A DNA stretch of 51,057 bases from contig JALORP010000012.1 in the NCBI GenBank assembly GCA_025458865.1, forward strand, positions 1-51,057, read 5' to 3'. The position numbers and the translations under genes were made by a program. Source of the stretch: Steroidobacteraceae bacterium (GTDB lineage: Bacteria; Pseudomonadota; Gammaproteobacteria; Steroidobacterales; Steroidobacteraceae). A model generated the notes under the pieces. The model saw nothing but the letters and a program-made list of their open reading frames with translations. It was not told the origin of the DNA and did no database searches. The first letter of the stretch is position 1. Each line of letters begins with the position of its first letter. Of the stretch, positions 18,478 to 26,854 are shown piece after piece.

Positions 18478-20562
18478 TCACTCCTGCAGGTGCTTCCCCA
18501 GCCAGCCGAGCACCTCGGCGTGCCACTGCAGGCTGTTCGCCGGCTTCAGGACCCAGTGGTTCTCGTCCGGGAACATGACGAGGCGGCTCTCGATGCCGCG
18601 GCGCTGCAGCGCGGTGAAGGTGGCGAGGCCCTGGGTATACGGCACGCGGAAGTCGAGCTGGCCGTGCAGCACGAGCATGGGCGTCTGCCACTTCGTGACG
18701 TGCGCGGCCGGATTCCAGCGCTCGTGGTTCTCCGGGACCTGGAAGTACGGTCCGCCGTTCTCCCACTCGGTGAACCACAGCTCCTCGGTGGTGTAGTACA
18801 TCGAGCGGTGGTCGAACAGGCCCGCGTGGTTGACGAGGCACTTGAACCCGTCCGCCCACTGGCCGGCGATCCAGTTGATCATGAACCCGCCGTAGCTCGC
18901 GCCCAGCGCGCAGGCGTTACCCGCATCGAGCCACGGGTACTTCTTCGCGGCGGCGGCCAGGCCGAGCTTCAGGTCCGTGAGCGGCTTGCCGCCCCAGTCC
19001 TCGCTGATCGAGTCGGTGAAGGCCTGGCCGTAGCCGGGCGAGCCGTGGAAGTCGATGAACACCACGGCGTAGCCGGCGCCCGCGTAGACCTGCGGGTTCC
19101 AGCGGAAGCTCCAGTTGTTGGCGAAGCTCACCTGCGGCCCGCCGTGGACGATGAACGCGACGGGATACTGCTTCCCGGGCTCGAGCTTCCACGGCTTCAT
19201 GACGTAGCCGTAGACCGTCGTGCCGTTCGCGCCCTCGAAGGAAAACTGCTCGTACGCGCCCATCGTGACGCCGGCGAGCTGCGCGCTGCCTGCTCGCGTG
19301 AGCTGGCGCGAGGCGGGCCTGCTGCCGCCGCCCTCCAGCGTGAAGAGCTGCGGCGGCGATCCCAGCGACTGCAGCGCGTAGACCACGCGGCCGCCGCCCA
19401 TGGCGACGTCCGCCACCGTGCCCTCACCCGTCAGCCGCTCGATGCGCGGCGTGGAGCCCTGCGGCACCAGCGGAACGCGAAACAGCGGCGCCTGGCCGAT
19501 CTCGTCGGCGGCCGCGTAGAGGCTCTTCGAGTCCGCCGCCCACACGAGCTTCTTCGCCGAGCGATCCCACGCAGGGGCGAGTTCCCAGCTCCGCCCGCTC
19601 TGCCGGTCGAGCACGATGATCGCGTAGCGATCGGCTTCGAAGCCCGGCCGCGCCATTGCCTTCCACGCGAGGTACCGCCCGTCCGGCGAATAGGCCGGCC
19701 CCGTGTCGGTGGCGAGGTTCTGCGCGGTCAGGTTCCGCGGCGTTCCGCCGCCCGCCTCCACCTCGTAGATATCGAGATTGGTGGACCACGCCTCCTCGCG
19801 GCCCGCCACGCGCGCGGCGAAGGCGATGCGCGAGCCATCCGGGCTGAAATCGTATTCCTCGCTGCCGCCGAGAGGAGTCGACGGGACATTCGCGTCGAGC
19901 GTACCGGATAGCGACACCGGCGCGCCGGTCGCGGCGCCGTCGGCGGAGAGCGCCACGGTGAAGAGCACGTTCTTGCGCCCGTCCCACCAGGTGTCCCAGT
20001 GCCGCACGAACAGCTGGTCGTAGGTCCGGCCCGATGCCTGCGACTTGCCCGCGGCCTCGAGGCGCTTCGCGGTGCACTCCAGGTCCGCGCAGTCGCGGAA
20101 CACGCGCGCCGAGAACGCGAGCCGGTCGCCGCGCGGCGAGACGCGCAGGCTGTCCACGCCGGCGGGGAAGCGCGTCACCTGCACCGGCTCACCGCCACCG
20201 AGCGACAGGCGCCACACCTGCTGGGTGCCGCTTCGCGCCGAGAGGAAGTAGAGCGCGTCGCCCGAAGGCGCCCAGCGCGGGCTCTGGTCGTTCGCCTCGT
20301 GCGTGGTCAGCCGCTGCGGCGCGGCATCGCGGCGCGAGAGGTCGAGCAGCCACAGGTCGGTGCGGCCGCGGTTCGCCGCCATGTCCGTCTGACGCTGCAC
20401 CCAGGCCACGTAGCGCCCGTCCGGCGAGGGCTGCGGGTCGCTCACCCGCTCGAGCTTGACGAGGTCGTCGGCGGTGAAGCCGCGGTCTTCCGCCGAGGCG
20501 GCGAAGGCCGCAGTGGCGAGGAAGAGGCTGCCGAGAAGCGGCGCGAGGGCGTGGCGGCGCAT
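18478..20562 (-). CDS. Exported S9-family (prolyl oligopeptidase/dipeptidyl aminopeptidase-like) peptidase
   Basis: A 694-residue periplasmic serine peptidase. A signal peptide ends near AFAASAED. An N-terminal beta-propeller with WD-like repeats follows (SDPQPSPDGRYVAWVQRQ, QSPRWAPSGDALYFLSAR, TGPAYSPDGRYLAWKAM). The C-terminal alpha/beta-hydrolase domain carries the nucleophile in GASYGGFMINWI, the Asp in HGQLDFRVPY and the His in PDENHWVLKP. Length and order match S9 exopeptidases that trim oligopeptides. It stands alone and converges with the DUF6515-like gene. Confidence 0.93.
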   Translation of the reverse strand: MRRHALAPLLGSLFLATAAFAASAEDRGFTADDLVKLERVSDPQPSPDGRYVAWVQRQTDMAANRGRTDLWLLDLSRRDAAPQRLTTHEANDQSPRWAPSGDALYFLSARSGTQQVWRLSLGGGEPVQVTRFPAGVDSLRVSPRGDRLAFSARVFRDCADLECTAKRLEAAGKSQASGRTYDQLFVRHWDTWWDGRKNVLFTVALSADGAATGAPVSLSGTLDANVPSTPLGGSEEYDFSPDGSRIAFAARVAGREEAWSTNLDIYEVEAGGGTPRNLTAQNLATDTGPAYSPDGRYLAWKAMARPGFEADRYAIIVLDRQSGRSWELAPAWDRSAKKLVWAADSKSLYAAADEIGQAPLFRVPLVPQGSTPRIERLTGEGTVADVAMGGGRVVYALQSLGSPPQLFTLEGGGSRPASRQLTRAGSAQLAGVTMGAYEQFSFEGANGTTVYGYVMKPWKLEPGKQYPVAFIVHGGPQVSFANNWSFRWNPQVYAGAGYAVVFIDFHGSPGYGQAFTDSISEDWGGKPLTDLKLGLAAAAKKYPWLDAGNACALGASYGGFMINWIAGQWADGFKCLVNHAGLFDHRSMYYTTEELWFTEWENGGPYFQVPENHERWNPAAHVTKWQTPMLVLHGQLDFRVPYTQGLATFTALQRRGIESRLVMFPDENHWVLKPANSLQWHAEVLGWLGKHLQE

Positions 20563-20702
20563 GGGGCGTCTCCAGGAGTCAGGTGTATGGGAATTTTAGG
20601 CGATGTCGCCGTGCGACGCGCTTGGAGAGCCCGGGAATCCATGCTTGACCCCGCCCCGCGACGGCGCGACCCTGTGGGCCCGTCATCCCGGCAGGCCTCG
20701 CC

Positions 20703-21362
20703 ATGAACCGTCTCTTGACCTGGTCGCTCACCGTCGCCCTGTGCGCCTCCGCCGTCGCCGGCTGCGGGCGCAGCGAGCCGAAGCCCGCCGCCACGGAGCC
20801 CGCGGCGGACGACAGCACGCTCACGATCTCGATCAAGGTGGGATCGCTCGGGCTCTCGCGCGACTCCGTCAGGATCCGCCCGGAGGGCCTGCCCGAGGCG
20901 CGCATCTTCCCCGGCGGCCGGCTCGTCATCGACGGCAGCGAGGTCGAGGTCACGGATGCGGAGCGCGCCGACCTCATCGCCTACCACGCCGCGGCCATGC
21001 AGCTCGGCGTGCACGCGAAGGACACCGGCATTGCCGGCGCCAAGGTCGGTCTCGCGGCCGTGGGCGCCGTCATCAGCGGCCTCGCGAAGGGCGACCCTGA
21101 CAGCATCGGCCCCAAGGTCGAGGCCGAGGCCGAGAAGGTGAAGCAGGCCGCGCGGCTCGTGTGCGAGGACATCGCTGCCATGCGCAAGGCGCAGGACGCG
21201 CTCGCGGCCGAGCTGGAAGCCTTCCGGCCCTACGCCACGCTCGAGGAAGCGGACGAGCTCGAGTGCCGCAGCGGCGTGGACTCCGGTGGCGCGCCCGGCG
21301 CCGGCGACGCACCGCCGGCGAAGGAAGTCGCTCCGGCCGCGGAAGAGCCGGTGCTCATCTGA
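20703..21362 (+). CDS. Lipoprotein, possibly YggN/DUF2884-like
   Basis: A 219-residue protein with lipobox AVAGC (Cys at about residue 21). A strand-rich segment (LTISIKVGSLGLSRDSVRI, then FPGGRLVIDGSEVEVTDAER) loosely resembles DUF2884/YggN, which has a similar lysine- or leucine-to-GQxxxL progression. A helical region with two further Cys (LVCEDIAAM, DELECRSG) and a Pro/Ala-rich tail follow. Family assignment is tentative; the periplasm-facing lipoprotein nature is secure. Confidence 0.68.
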   Translation: MNRLLTWSLTVALCASAVAGCGRSEPKPAATEPAADDSTLTISIKVGSLGLSRDSVRIRPEGLPEARIFPGGRLVIDGSEVEVTDAERADLIAYHAAAMQLGVHAKDTGIAGAKVGLAAVGAVISGLAKGDPDSIGPKVEAEAEKVKQAARLVCEDIAAMRKAQDALAAELEAFRPYATLEEADELECRSGVDSGGAPGAGDAPPAKEVAPAAEEPVLI

Positions 21363-21407
21363 ATTTGTCGCGCACCGGCGCGCTTGCGGGACGCGGCGCT
21401 GGCCCGC

Positions 21408-21722
21408 TCAGCCAGCGTTGCCCGCCGCCGTGCGCCCGGCCATCCCGACGAACAGCGTGACGACCCAGGCGCCGACCACGATCACCAGCGCCACGATCGC
21501 CCACAGCACCCAAAGCAATGCGACCCCGAACTGCTCCACCAGGCGCAGCGACCACTCGAGCGCCTGCAGCCACTCCGGCGGCAGCGCGAAGAAGGTGCCC
21601 ATGCCGGCGAGCCACTCCGCGCCGGCCGTCACCAGCCAGTAGCTCCCCCAGCTGAGCAGCGACCACAGCGCCAGCGCAAAGAGCGCGCCGATCCACACGA
21701 GGCGCTTCACCGTCGTCGTCAT
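21408..21722 (-). CDS. Small membrane protein with two or three helices, co-transcribed with terC
   Basis: A 104-residue protein starting 1 nt after the terC stop on the same strand. Hydrophobic segments span about residues 9-30 and 60-95, separated by an amphipathic, Trp-rich stretch (LPPEWLQALEWSLRLVEQF). I do not recognise the family. Tight coupling to terC suggests an accessory role in that membrane system. Confidence 0.72.
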   Translation of the reverse strand: MTTTVKRLVWIGALFALALWSLLSWGSYWLVTAGAEWLAGMGTFFALPPEWLQALEWSLRLVEQFGVALLWVLWAIVALVIVVGAWVVTLFVGMAGRTAAGNAG

Positions 21723-21723
21723 C

Positions 21724-22779
21724 TCAGGCCCTCCCAGATTCAGTCACCGGCACCGGCACGCCGCCGTCCGGTCCGCCGCCATCGCGACGCGTACGGTACA
21801 GCGAGTACACCACGCCCGCGAGCAGCAGCCCGAAGGTCACGGACAGCGAGACCGACGCCGGCAGCTTGCCGAAGAGGTTCACCGCGAAGATCTTGCCGCC
21901 GATGAACACCAGCACCACCGCGAGCGCGTACTTGAGGTACTTGAAGCGGTGGATCATCGCCGCGAGCGCGAAGTAGAGCGCCCGGAGGCCCAGGATCGCG
22001 AAGATGTTGCTCGTGTAGACGATGAAGGGGTCCTGCGTGATGGCGAAGATCGCCGGCACGCTGTCCACCGCGAAGATCACGTCGGCGATCTCGATCAGCA
22101 CCAGCGCGAAGAAGAGCGGCGTCGCCCACCAGACGAGGGGCGCGCCCGGCGCGGCGGAGGGAGGCCCGCCCTGCACATCCGGCGCAGGCAGCTTCACCCA
22201 GAACTTGTTCCCGACCGGCGCCGGCGTCACGCGCAGGCGCTTCTGCAGGAAGCGCAGCACCGGGTTGTTCGCGACGTCGAAGTCCTGCTGGATCATCACC
22301 AGCATCTTGATGCCCGTGAGCACGAGGAACGCGCCGAACAGGTAGAGCACCCAGGAAAACTGGGTCACCAGCGCCGTGCCGAGGCCGATCATGATCGCGC
22401 GCAGCACGATCACGCCGAGGATGCCCCAGAACAGCACGCGATGCTGGTAGCGGCGGGGCACCGCGAAGAACGCGAAGATCATCGCGATCACGAACACGTT
22501 GTCCATGGCGAGGGTTTTCTCGATCATGAACCCCGTCAGGTACTCCATGCCGCTCTGTGCGCCGAGGTACCACCACACCCACGCGCCGAAGGCGAGGCCC
22601 ATGCCGATGTAGCCGCCCGAGAGCAGCAGGCTCTCGCGCACCTCGATCTCGCGATCCTCGCGGTGGAGGATGCCGAGGTCGATGACGAGCAGGGTGACGA
22701 CGATGCCGAGGAAGGCGAGCCACAGCCAGACGGGCTGGCCGAGGAAATCGGAAGAGAACGCGGCGAGGAGCGTGTCCAT
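21724..22779 (-). CDS. terC: TerC/Alx family integral membrane protein
   Basis: A 351-residue polytopic protein with the TerC signatures: KTLAMDNVFVIAMIF early, and LVLIEIADVIFAVDSVPAIF followed by TQDPFIVYTSNIFAILGLRA late, each carrying membrane-embedded acidic residues. Family members (Alx, TerC) export Mn2+ or support metal loading of exported proteins. I chose ATG 22779 with GGAGG upstream; the earlier in-frame ATG (22833) would lie inside the structured leader. A strong sigma70 promoter and a riboswitch-like leader precede it (see those entries), which fits metal- or pH-dependent control in this family. Confidence 0.93.
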   Translation of the reverse strand: MDTLLAAFSSDFLGQPVWLWLAFLGIVVTLLVIDLGILHREDREIEVRESLLLSGGYIGMGLAFGAWVWWYLGAQSGMEYLTGFMIEKTLAMDNVFVIAMIFAFFAVPRRYQHRVLFWGILGVIVLRAIMIGLGTALVTQFSWVLYLFGAFLVLTGIKMLVMIQQDFDVANNPVLRFLQKRLRVTPAPVGNKFWVKLPAPDVQGGPPSAAPGAPLVWWATPLFFALVLIEIADVIFAVDSVPAIFAITQDPFIVYTSNIFAILGLRALYFALAAMIHRFKYLKYALAVVLVFIGGKIFAVNLFGKLPASVSLSVTFGLLLAGVVYSLYRTRRDGGGPDGGVPVPVTESGRA

Positions 22780-22792
22780 CGGGCCTCCATGC

Positions 22793-22853
22793 AAAAACAG
22801 CCTTGCTGTTCCGACATGGCGGGTGGTGCTCACCCGTCAGAGGGGCCCGGAAC
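22793..22853 (-). promoter_or_regulatory. Structured 5' leader of terC: nested stems with a competing terminator-like hairpin
   Basis: Read on the minus strand, GTTCCG (22853-22848) can pair with CGGAAC (22813-22808), enclosing a perfect CGGGTG/CACCCG hairpin (22836-22820). The next stem, AACAGC-AAG-GCTGTT (22810-22796), runs into a five-U tract and shares three bases (AAC) with the outer helix, so the two cannot both form fully. That is the layout of an attenuator or riboswitch. TerC/Alx genes are often under yybP-ykoY Mn2+ riboswitches, but I could not match that motif's conserved loops here, so ligand and class are unknown. Confidence 0.5.
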
Positions 22854-22865
22854 TTTGAGTTGCGA

Positions 22866-22893
22866 ATTATAGATCACCAATAACAGCCGTCAA
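22866..22893 (-). promoter_or_regulatory. Strong sigma70 promoter of terC
   Basis: On the minus strand, TTGACG (22893-22888) and a perfect TATAAT (22871-22866) are separated by 16 bp. Transcription should start near 22859, giving a leader of about 80 nt. In DNA this GC-rich, a consensus -10 at the right place is unlikely by chance. Confidence 0.8.
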
Positions 22894-23037
22894 GGAGCCA
22901 GTCGCCGCGCCCGGCCCGGCATGGCCCCGCCAGCGAGACGGCGCCCCGTACAAGTCGGGATATCGCCACGCGCCGCTCGGAGCGACGATCGCCGCACCGG
23001 CACGGGCCCCGCCGCCCTGCCCGGACGATGCCTTCCC

Positions 23038-24018
23038 ATGACGCCCAGCGAACCGAAGCGTCCCCGCCGCACGCCGCGCCTGGTGCCTCTCGTGGCGCTC
23101 GGCGCTGCGCTGGCCGCCGCCCTCGGCTACGCCGCCTGCCTGCGGGATCTCCAGTCGCTGCGGGCGCCGCTCGAGGGCGATAGCCACGTCGTCGATACGC
23201 CATCGGGCCCGGTGGAGTTCGCCGAGGGCGGCCGCGGCCCGGCGGTGCTGGTCATCCACGGCGCGGGCGGCGGCCACGACCAGGGCCGGCTGCTCGCGGA
23301 GGCCTTCCTCCCCGACTCGTACCGGTGGATTGCCCCCTCTCGCTTCGGCTACCTGCGCAGCCCGCTACCGGCGGACGCTTCGACGGAGGCGCAGGCGGAT
23401 GCGCTCGCGGCATTGCTCGATGTGCTCGGCGAGCGCCGAATCGCGGTGCTGGCCATGTCCGGCGGCGTGCCGCCGGCGCTGCAACTCGCCACCCGGCATC
23501 CGGACCGCGTCTCCGCCCTCGTCCTGCTGTCGCTCGCGCCGTTCTGGCCGCTGACCGCCGCGGATCAGGACCTGCCCGTGCCGATCTGGCTCTACGACGC
23601 GCTGTTTCGCACGGATTTCCCGTACTGGCTGGCGTGGCGGGTCGCGCCCGGGCGCCTGCAGCCGATCTTCGACGTGCGCCCGGAGCTGCGGGGCGCCATG
23701 ACGCCGCGGGAGCGCGTCTTCGTCGAGCGCATGGTAGGAGCGTTCCTGCCGGTGAGCGCGCGAGCCGCAGGCCTTCGCAACGAGGCTGCGGCGATCGATC
23801 CAGCCGCAGCGAACCCACTGCCGGGCGTGCATGCGCGAACGCTCATCGTTCACGCACGCGACGATCGCATCACGCCGTTCTCCACCGCGGAGTTTGCGGC
23901 GGCACGCATCCCGAGGGTGGAGTTCCTGCCGTTGCCTTCGGGCGGGCACCTGCTGCTCGGCCACCACGCCGCCGTCGCCGCGTCCATCGCCGCCTTCCTG
24001 CAGGAGCCGCCGACATGA
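23038..24018 (+). CDS. Alpha/beta hydrolase with N-terminal membrane anchor
   Basis: A 326-residue protein starting at ATG 23038. A basic N-terminus and one hydrophobic helix (LVPLVALGAALAAALGYAA) suggest a membrane anchor or uncleaved signal. The hydrolase core shows an oxyanion region AVLVIHGAGGGHDQG, a nucleophile elbow LAMSGGVPPAL (A-M-S-G-G rather than G-x-S-x-G), Asp in VHARDDRITPF and His in SGGHLLLGHH. Substrate unknown. Its stop overlaps the start of the decayed nitroreductase gene by 4 bp, so that gene was once translationally coupled to it. Confidence 0.87.
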   Translation: MTPSEPKRPRRTPRLVPLVALGAALAAALGYAACLRDLQSLRAPLEGDSHVVDTPSGPVEFAEGGRGPAVLVIHGAGGGHDQGRLLAEAFLPDSYRWIAPSRFGYLRSPLPADASTEAQADALAALLDVLGERRIAVLAMSGGVPPALQLATRHPDRVSALVLLSLAPFWPLTAADQDLPVPIWLYDALFRTDFPYWLAWRVAPGRLQPIFDVRPELRGAMTPRERVFVERMVGAFLPVSARAAGLRNEAAAIDPAAANPLPGVHARTLIVHARDDRITPFSTAEFAAARIPRVEFLPLPSGGHLLLGHHAAVAASIAAFLQEPPT

Positions 24019-24453
24019 CCCTTTCGCGTCGCGGATTCCTCATCGGCAGCGGGGCCGCCCTGCTCGCCGGCGCCGACGATCTCGCGCGCCTGGAGGAGGC
24101 AACGCGGCGCGCAGGCTGCGAGCTGATCCTGATCGACCATCGCGCCCGCGTGGAGCAGATGCTGGAACTCATCCTCGCCGCCACCGAAGCACAGGTGTCC
24201 GACCCCGCGTTCGCCGACGAGCTGAAATCGTGGATCCGCTTCAACGCCCGCTCGGCGATCGAGACCGGCGACGGCGCTCGGCATCCGCCACGCCCACCTC
24301 AACCAGCCGGTCGAGGTCGCCGCGACCCGGCGCGAGCTGCAGGCGCTGCTCGGACTCGGCGACCGCCGGCCAGATCTCGTGCTGCGCTACGGCTACGCGC
24401 CGCCGATGCCTCGCTCGCTACGCCGCCCCGTCAGCGCTGTGCTCGTGTCATGA
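24015..24453 (+). pseudogene. Hollowed Acg-type (Tat-exported) nitroreductase remnant
   Basis: The frame opens with a Tat signal (TLSRRGFLIGSGAALLAG). It jumps directly to an internal nitroreductase segment (DDLARLEEATRRAGCELILI, then ELKSWIRFNARSAIETGDG), then shifts by one frame to a C-terminal piece (ALGIRHAHLNQPVEVAA, DLVLRYGYAPPMPRSLRRPV) ending at 24453. Intact members of this exported flavin-binding family are, as I recall, about 330-370 residues; here about 145 codons remain. Both ends survive and two central blocks are missing, the second with a frameshift. The start overlaps the hydrolase stop (ATGA). Confidence 0.7.
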
Positions 24454-24484
24454 CTACCGCCTGAGGCAGGCGTCTCTATCGCGT

Positions 24485-24646
24485 CTAGGGCCAGTCGACC
24501 CGCAGGAACAGCCGCCGCGGATCGTCGCGAAACGGTTCGAAGCCGTAGTGCCGATAGAAGGCGGCGGCGCGGTCGTCGAGCGACGGCTCGCCGCAGTCAA
24601 ACGTCCTGCGATCGTGGCGCGCGGTCAGCAGCTCGATCCGGATCAC
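24485..24646 (-). pseudogene. GNAT-family toxin (TacT type) with its centre deleted
   Basis: From a GTG at 24646 a 53-codon frame reads the N-terminal part of a GNAT toxin (IELLTARHDRRTFDCGEPSL). It then passes without a frame break to the C-terminal part (DRAAAFYRHYGFEPFRDD, then PRRLFLRVDWP). Intact toxins of this type are about 160-170 residues; the acetyl-CoA-binding middle (the RxxGxG/A region) is absent. The join at LDD resembles the DALDDRAAAFYR stretch of intact homologues, which suggests recombination at a short repeat. It should be inactive. It lies directly after, and overlaps, its antitoxin gene. Confidence 0.7.
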
Positions 24647-24932
24647 CGCCGCTTGCCTTCTGGTGGGCGTCGAGGGCGCGCTGCAACCGGTCGCCGGGGG
24701 GCCGCGGCGGCGCGTCGAGCATCGCGAGCAGCCTCTCGACGTCCCGCGCCGACAGCCGCGTCACCTGCTCGCGCTCCAGGATGGCATCCGCCTTCTCGAC
24801 CGCCGCCTGGACGAGGAACTGGTTGAGGGTCGCACCAGTCCGGCCGGCCGCCTCCTCCAGCCGCTCGCGAAGCTCCCTGGGAACACGGGCGGTAATCCGC
24901 TCGCGCTCCACCGCAGCCGTGTCCGTCGTCAT
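24597..24932 (-). CDS. DUF1778 (TacA-type) ribbon-helix-helix antitoxin
   Basis: A 111-residue antitoxin from ATG 24932. The RHH DNA-binding segment is ERITARVPRELRERLEEAA, followed by GATLNQFLVQAAVEKADAIL, and a toxin-binding tail ends near LDAHQK. The last 20 or so residues (SGGDPDRAADRAPRSQDV) overlap the toxin remnant in another frame and are longer than usual, perhaps because sequence around the original stop changed. It would normally neutralise a GNAT toxin and repress the operon; here the toxin is gutted, leaving an orphan antitoxin or regulator. Confidence 0.82.
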   Translation of the reverse strand: MTTDTAAVERERITARVPRELRERLEEAAGRTGATLNQFLVQAAVEKADAILEREQVTRLSARDVERLLAMLDAPPRPPGDRLQRALDAHQKASGGDPDRAADRAPRSQDV

Positions 24933-25179
24933 GCCCGCACCACTCTTCGGCATGTGCCATTTTGGCACCAAGACCCCTCAGGAACAAATCGCCCCGCCGC
25001 CGCCCAAGGGCGCCGAGGACATCAAACGCTATCTGACCAGGAACCCGAGGGCGCAATTTTCCGCCGGATAGACGCCATTTGACGACGTTTACGACAGAAA
25101 CCCGCCCGGCAGAGCGCGGCCCGGTCGCCCGGGACACCCGCGAGGGGAGCGTGACGGCGCAAGACAGCTCCGCATCCGG

Positions 25180-26622
25180 CTAGGCGTTCTCCGCCCGCCG
25201 CACGATCTCGCGCACCGCGCCGTTCACCAGCGGGCCGTACAGCGGCAGGTGCGCGTACCAGTACAGCAACCCCCAGAACCCGGCCGGGTGCCAGTAGGCG
25301 CACATCTCGACGACCCGGCGACCGCCACGCTCGCGGATGACGAACTCCTGCAGGCCCGCGCCGGGCGCGCGCATCAGCATCGAGAACGTGAGCCTCTCGT
25401 TCGGCTTCACGCCGAGCACCCGCCAGCCGTCCACGACGTCGCCCATGCGCAGGTGCTCCGGGTCGCGCCGGCCGGTGCGGAAGCTCGGCCCGCCGATCAG
25501 CCAGTCGAAGGCGCGACGGAACCACCACAGCACGCGATACGAGAAGAAGTCTCCGTCGCGGCCGAACTGCTGCAGCACCTCGTAGATCGCCTCGGGCGAG
25601 GCGCTCGTCTCGAGCTCGCCGCAGAACTTCTTGGCGTAGAACGAGTACTTCGGGTTCCAGTCGCGGCAGGCGATCGAGCCCTCCACCCAGCGCGCGGGAA
25701 AGTCGTGGCGCTTCTCGGCCTCGAGCGTCACGGCGACGGACTCACGGAAGCCGAGCAGCCGCTGCGGCACGAGCTCGCGCATCTCGTGGTCGTCGCCGAC
25801 GTAATCGTGCGCGAGGCCCTCGACGAGGGACATGGCCGTGGTCGGCGGCACGGAGGTGACGAAGTAGAGCCAGTAGCTCGAGAGCTTCGGGGTCAGCACC
25901 GGCACGGGGATGACGATCGGCTTCTTGCCGATGAACTCCCCGTAGATGTCCATGATCTCCTGGTAGGTGAGCACGTCGGGGCCGGCGATCTCGAGCGTCC
26001 GGTGGCCCTCGAACGGCAGGTCGGCGGCGGCGATCGTGTACGTCAGCACGTTCTCGAGCGCGATCGGCGTCGAGCGCCGGCGCACCCACTTCGGCGTGAT
26101 CATCAGCGGCAGGTGGTTCACGAGGTCGCGGATCACCTCGAACGCCGCCGAGCCCGGGCCCACGATCATCGCCGCCTGCAGCTCGATGACCTGCACGGGC
26201 CCCTCGCGCAGCGCGTCGCCCACCACGGCCCGCCCCTCCATGTGCCGCGAACGTTTCTCCTTCGGCATGATGCCGCCGAGGTAGACGATGCGGCGCACGC
26301 CCGCGGCCTCGCAAGCCTTGCGCGCATTCGCCGCGGCGCGTCGCTCGACCGGCACGAAGTCCCCGCCGGTCCACATCATGTGCACGAGGTAGAACACGAC
26401 ATCAGCACCCGCCAGCACCGGCGCGAGCGTCTCGGGTTTCAGCACGTCGGCCGAGACGCACTCCACGCCCGGCCACTCGCGGGCCTCGAGCACGGCCGCG
26501 TTGCGCGCCACCGCGCGCACGTGCCAGCCCGCCGCCGCGAGCGCCGGCGCCAGGTTCGAGCCCATGTAGCCGCTGGCGCCGAGGACGACGGCGATTCGTT
26601 TCGCGGGGGTCGGGTCGGTCAT
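25180..26622 (-). CDS. SDR-family NAD(P)-binding protein with C-terminal DUF2867
   Basis: A 480-residue protein from ATG 26622. The N-terminal Rossmann domain has VVLGASGYMGSNLAPALAAA and the atypical-SDR segments VFYLVHMMWTGGDF and RIVYLGGIMPKEKR. The C-terminal part (YSFYAKKFCGELETSASPEA, VLWWFRRAFDWLIGGPSFR, YWHPAGFWGLLYWYAHLPLY) is DUF2867. These two-domain proteins are widespread and of unknown chemistry, often annotated as epimerase-like. It is separated from the catabolic operon by 232 bp with no recognisable feature, so it may be an independent unit. Confidence 0.88.
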   Translation of the reverse strand: MTDPTPAKRIAVVLGASGYMGSNLAPALAAAGWHVRAVARNAAVLEAREWPGVECVSADVLKPETLAPVLAGADVVFYLVHMMWTGGDFVPVERRAAANARKACEAAGVRRIVYLGGIMPKEKRSRHMEGRAVVGDALREGPVQVIELQAAMIVGPGSAAFEVIRDLVNHLPLMITPKWVRRRSTPIALENVLTYTIAAADLPFEGHRTLEIAGPDVLTYQEIMDIYGEFIGKKPIVIPVPVLTPKLSSYWLYFVTSVPPTTAMSLVEGLAHDYVGDDHEMRELVPQRLLGFRESVAVTLEAEKRHDFPARWVEGSIACRDWNPKYSFYAKKFCGELETSASPEAIYEVLQQFGRDGDFFSYRVLWWFRRAFDWLIGGPSFRTGRRDPEHLRMGDVVDGWRVLGVKPNERLTFSMLMRAPGAGLQEFVIRERGGRRVVEMCAYWHPAGFWGLLYWYAHLPLYGPLVNGAVREIVRRAENA

Positions 26623-26854
26623 GAGCCCATTCTGCCAGCAGAGGCCGTGCCGCAGCGCGGCCGAGATGCGGCGGCACTCCGGCATGGTCGCCGTGGCCGG
26701 CCAAGTGCCCAGGGCGGGGAGGCTGACGGACCAGCATCAACCAGGCGCCGCTCGCTGCGGGGCCACATCGCGGTCACAGCCGGCGCTGTCCGGCACACGC
26801 CGCGTGCTCGCCGCGACCATTGGGGGCGACACGATCTGCAGCCTTCCCGAGGGG

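Noticed and set aside
22780..22860. Canonical yybP-ykoY manganese riboswitch before terC
   Set aside because: A structured leader is present, but I could not locate the motif's conserved loop sequences, so I report only an unclassified leader.
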